Shown here: piece by piece, positions 35,276 to 35,542 of the stretch | Layout of the letters: each line of letters starts with the position of its first letter | Numbering within the stretch: position 1 is the stretch's first letter | DNA from: Pyrinomonadaceae bacterium | GTDB lineage: Bacteria > Acidobacteriota > Blastocatellia > Pyrinomonadales > Pyrinomonadaceae | Reading direction: 5' to 3' | DNA: 35,542 bases | NCBI GenBank assembly: GCA_025922875.1 | Contig: JAICGZ010000022.1 | Location: 1-35,542, forward strand | Program-made: the position numbers and the translations under genes | Notes under the pieces: generated by a model | The model's input: only the letters and a program-made list of their open reading frames with translations | What the model was told of the DNA's origin: nothing | Databases searched by the model: none

Positions 35276-35312
35276 TGAGTAAGCTTTCGCACTCGATGAG
35301 GAAAAGTCCTCA
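35276..35312 (-). promoter_or_regulatory. Paired upstream activator dyads, best example
   Basis: On the minus strand TGAGGACTTTTCCTCA (35312-35297) is a perfect dyad with six-base arms, followed 21 bp later by TGCGAAAGCTTACTCA (35291-35276). The pair ends 51 bp before the -24 box and closely resembles the pair at 24257. Confidence 0.8.
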
Positions 35313-35394
35313 ACTCTGGCGAAACTGGGACGCCGCTTCACGTAAATGCGGCAGGGTACGACTCTTGCCGTTCAACGGTTGAGGCGTTGAGGCT

Positions 35395-35542
35395 GCTTTG
35401 CCCGAAAGTCCTGATCGGACTTCTTCTCTGTGCAACCTCTGTGTCCTCTGCGCCTCTGTGGTTAAGGATCATTCGTAATAACGACCACAGAGACACAGAG
35501 GACACAGAGGTTGCACAGAGAATCAGACTTTTCGGGCAAAGC
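35395..35542. repeat. Nested palindromic element (TTTGCCCGAAAGTC with CACAGAG inside)
   Basis: The outer arms GCTTTGCCCGAAAGTC (35395-35410) and GACTTTTCGGGCAAAGC (35526-35542) match the 24170-24217 unit. Within them the CACAGAG palindrome has arms at 35421-35463 (CTCTGTGCAACCTCTGTGTC and on) and 35480-35522 (CCACAGAGACACAGAGGACA and on), related to 14347-14390. The element reaches the last base of the window, so more may lie beyond. Confidence 0.85.

Noticed and set aside
35395-35542. Possible CRISPR array, because short units recur
   Set aside because: The recurring units are inverted arms of palindromes with no regular spacer length and no cas gene nearby.

Overview
The window looks like chromosomal DNA of an Acidobacteriota member, probably class Blastocatellia. 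This is inference from style, with no marker gene to confirm it. Supporting signs are a giant YD-repeat protein carrying HxxELR modules, small secreted proteins typical of that group, an alpha-2-macroglobulin whose bait region holds an Oar/TonB-receptor-like peptide, a nifJ-dihydroorotate-dehydrogenase-like pair, and many dispersed palindromic intergenic repeats. I saw no tRNA, rRNA, CRISPR array, transposase or phage gene.

Layout. (1) 1-13079, cell-surface and secreted proteins: the 3' part of a thioester alpha-2-macroglobulin (+ strand), then on the - strand (transcribed right to left) a tail-fibre/S74-like secreted protein, a 2135-residue YD/RHS protein, a small secreted protein and a WD40 protein. 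(2) 13080-14451, about 1.4 kb without a convincing gene, holding fragments of dispersed repeats. (3) 14452-19527, a polysaccharide/envelope islet: Wzx-type flippase, SAM methyltransferase, GT2 glycosyltransferase, FemAB/BioF2-like acyltransferase and a convergent second methyltransferase. The first three genes are visibly richer in G+C than the surroundings. (4) 19579-21143, a DUF6064 membrane protein and a VIT1-type Fe/Mn transporter, bracketed by inverted copies of a ~67 bp repeat. (5) 21590-35117, a stress/redox/anaerobic-metabolism region: ATP-grasp (glutathionylspermidine-synthase-like) enzyme, Rieske protein, two BamE-like paralogues, Hsp20, a PCYCGC-type protein, DUF5335, malic enzyme, PFOR (nifJ) with its dihydroorotate-dehydrogenase-like partner, and two copies of a cysteine-rich gene pair, one of which has a dead second gene.

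The most interesting signal is regulatory. Five units in region 5 are preceded by a GG-N10-GC box matching the sigma-54 -24/-12 consensus (starts near 23061, 24337, 25825, 27009, and 35224 on the - strand; a weaker sixth near 21482). Four of the five carry, 44-65 bp upstream, two 16-bp dyads of the form TGNGRA-N4-TYCNCA whose starts are exactly 21 bp apart, as expected for tandem binding sites of one bacterial enhancer-binding protein. The fifth (near 25743) is a weaker match. The window therefore appears to hold a clustered sigma-54 regulon joining Hsp20, redox and metal-type small proteins and malic enzyme. Its activator is not in the window.

The same region shows duplication and decay: the BamE-like paralogue at 27133 seems to derive from a copy of the Rieske-BamE unit that lost most of the Rieske gene, and the cysteine-rich pair at 24439 is an inverted relative of the intact pair at 34123-35117. 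Several palindromic repeat families sit in or run into gene ends, and at the right edge one repeat appears nested inside another.
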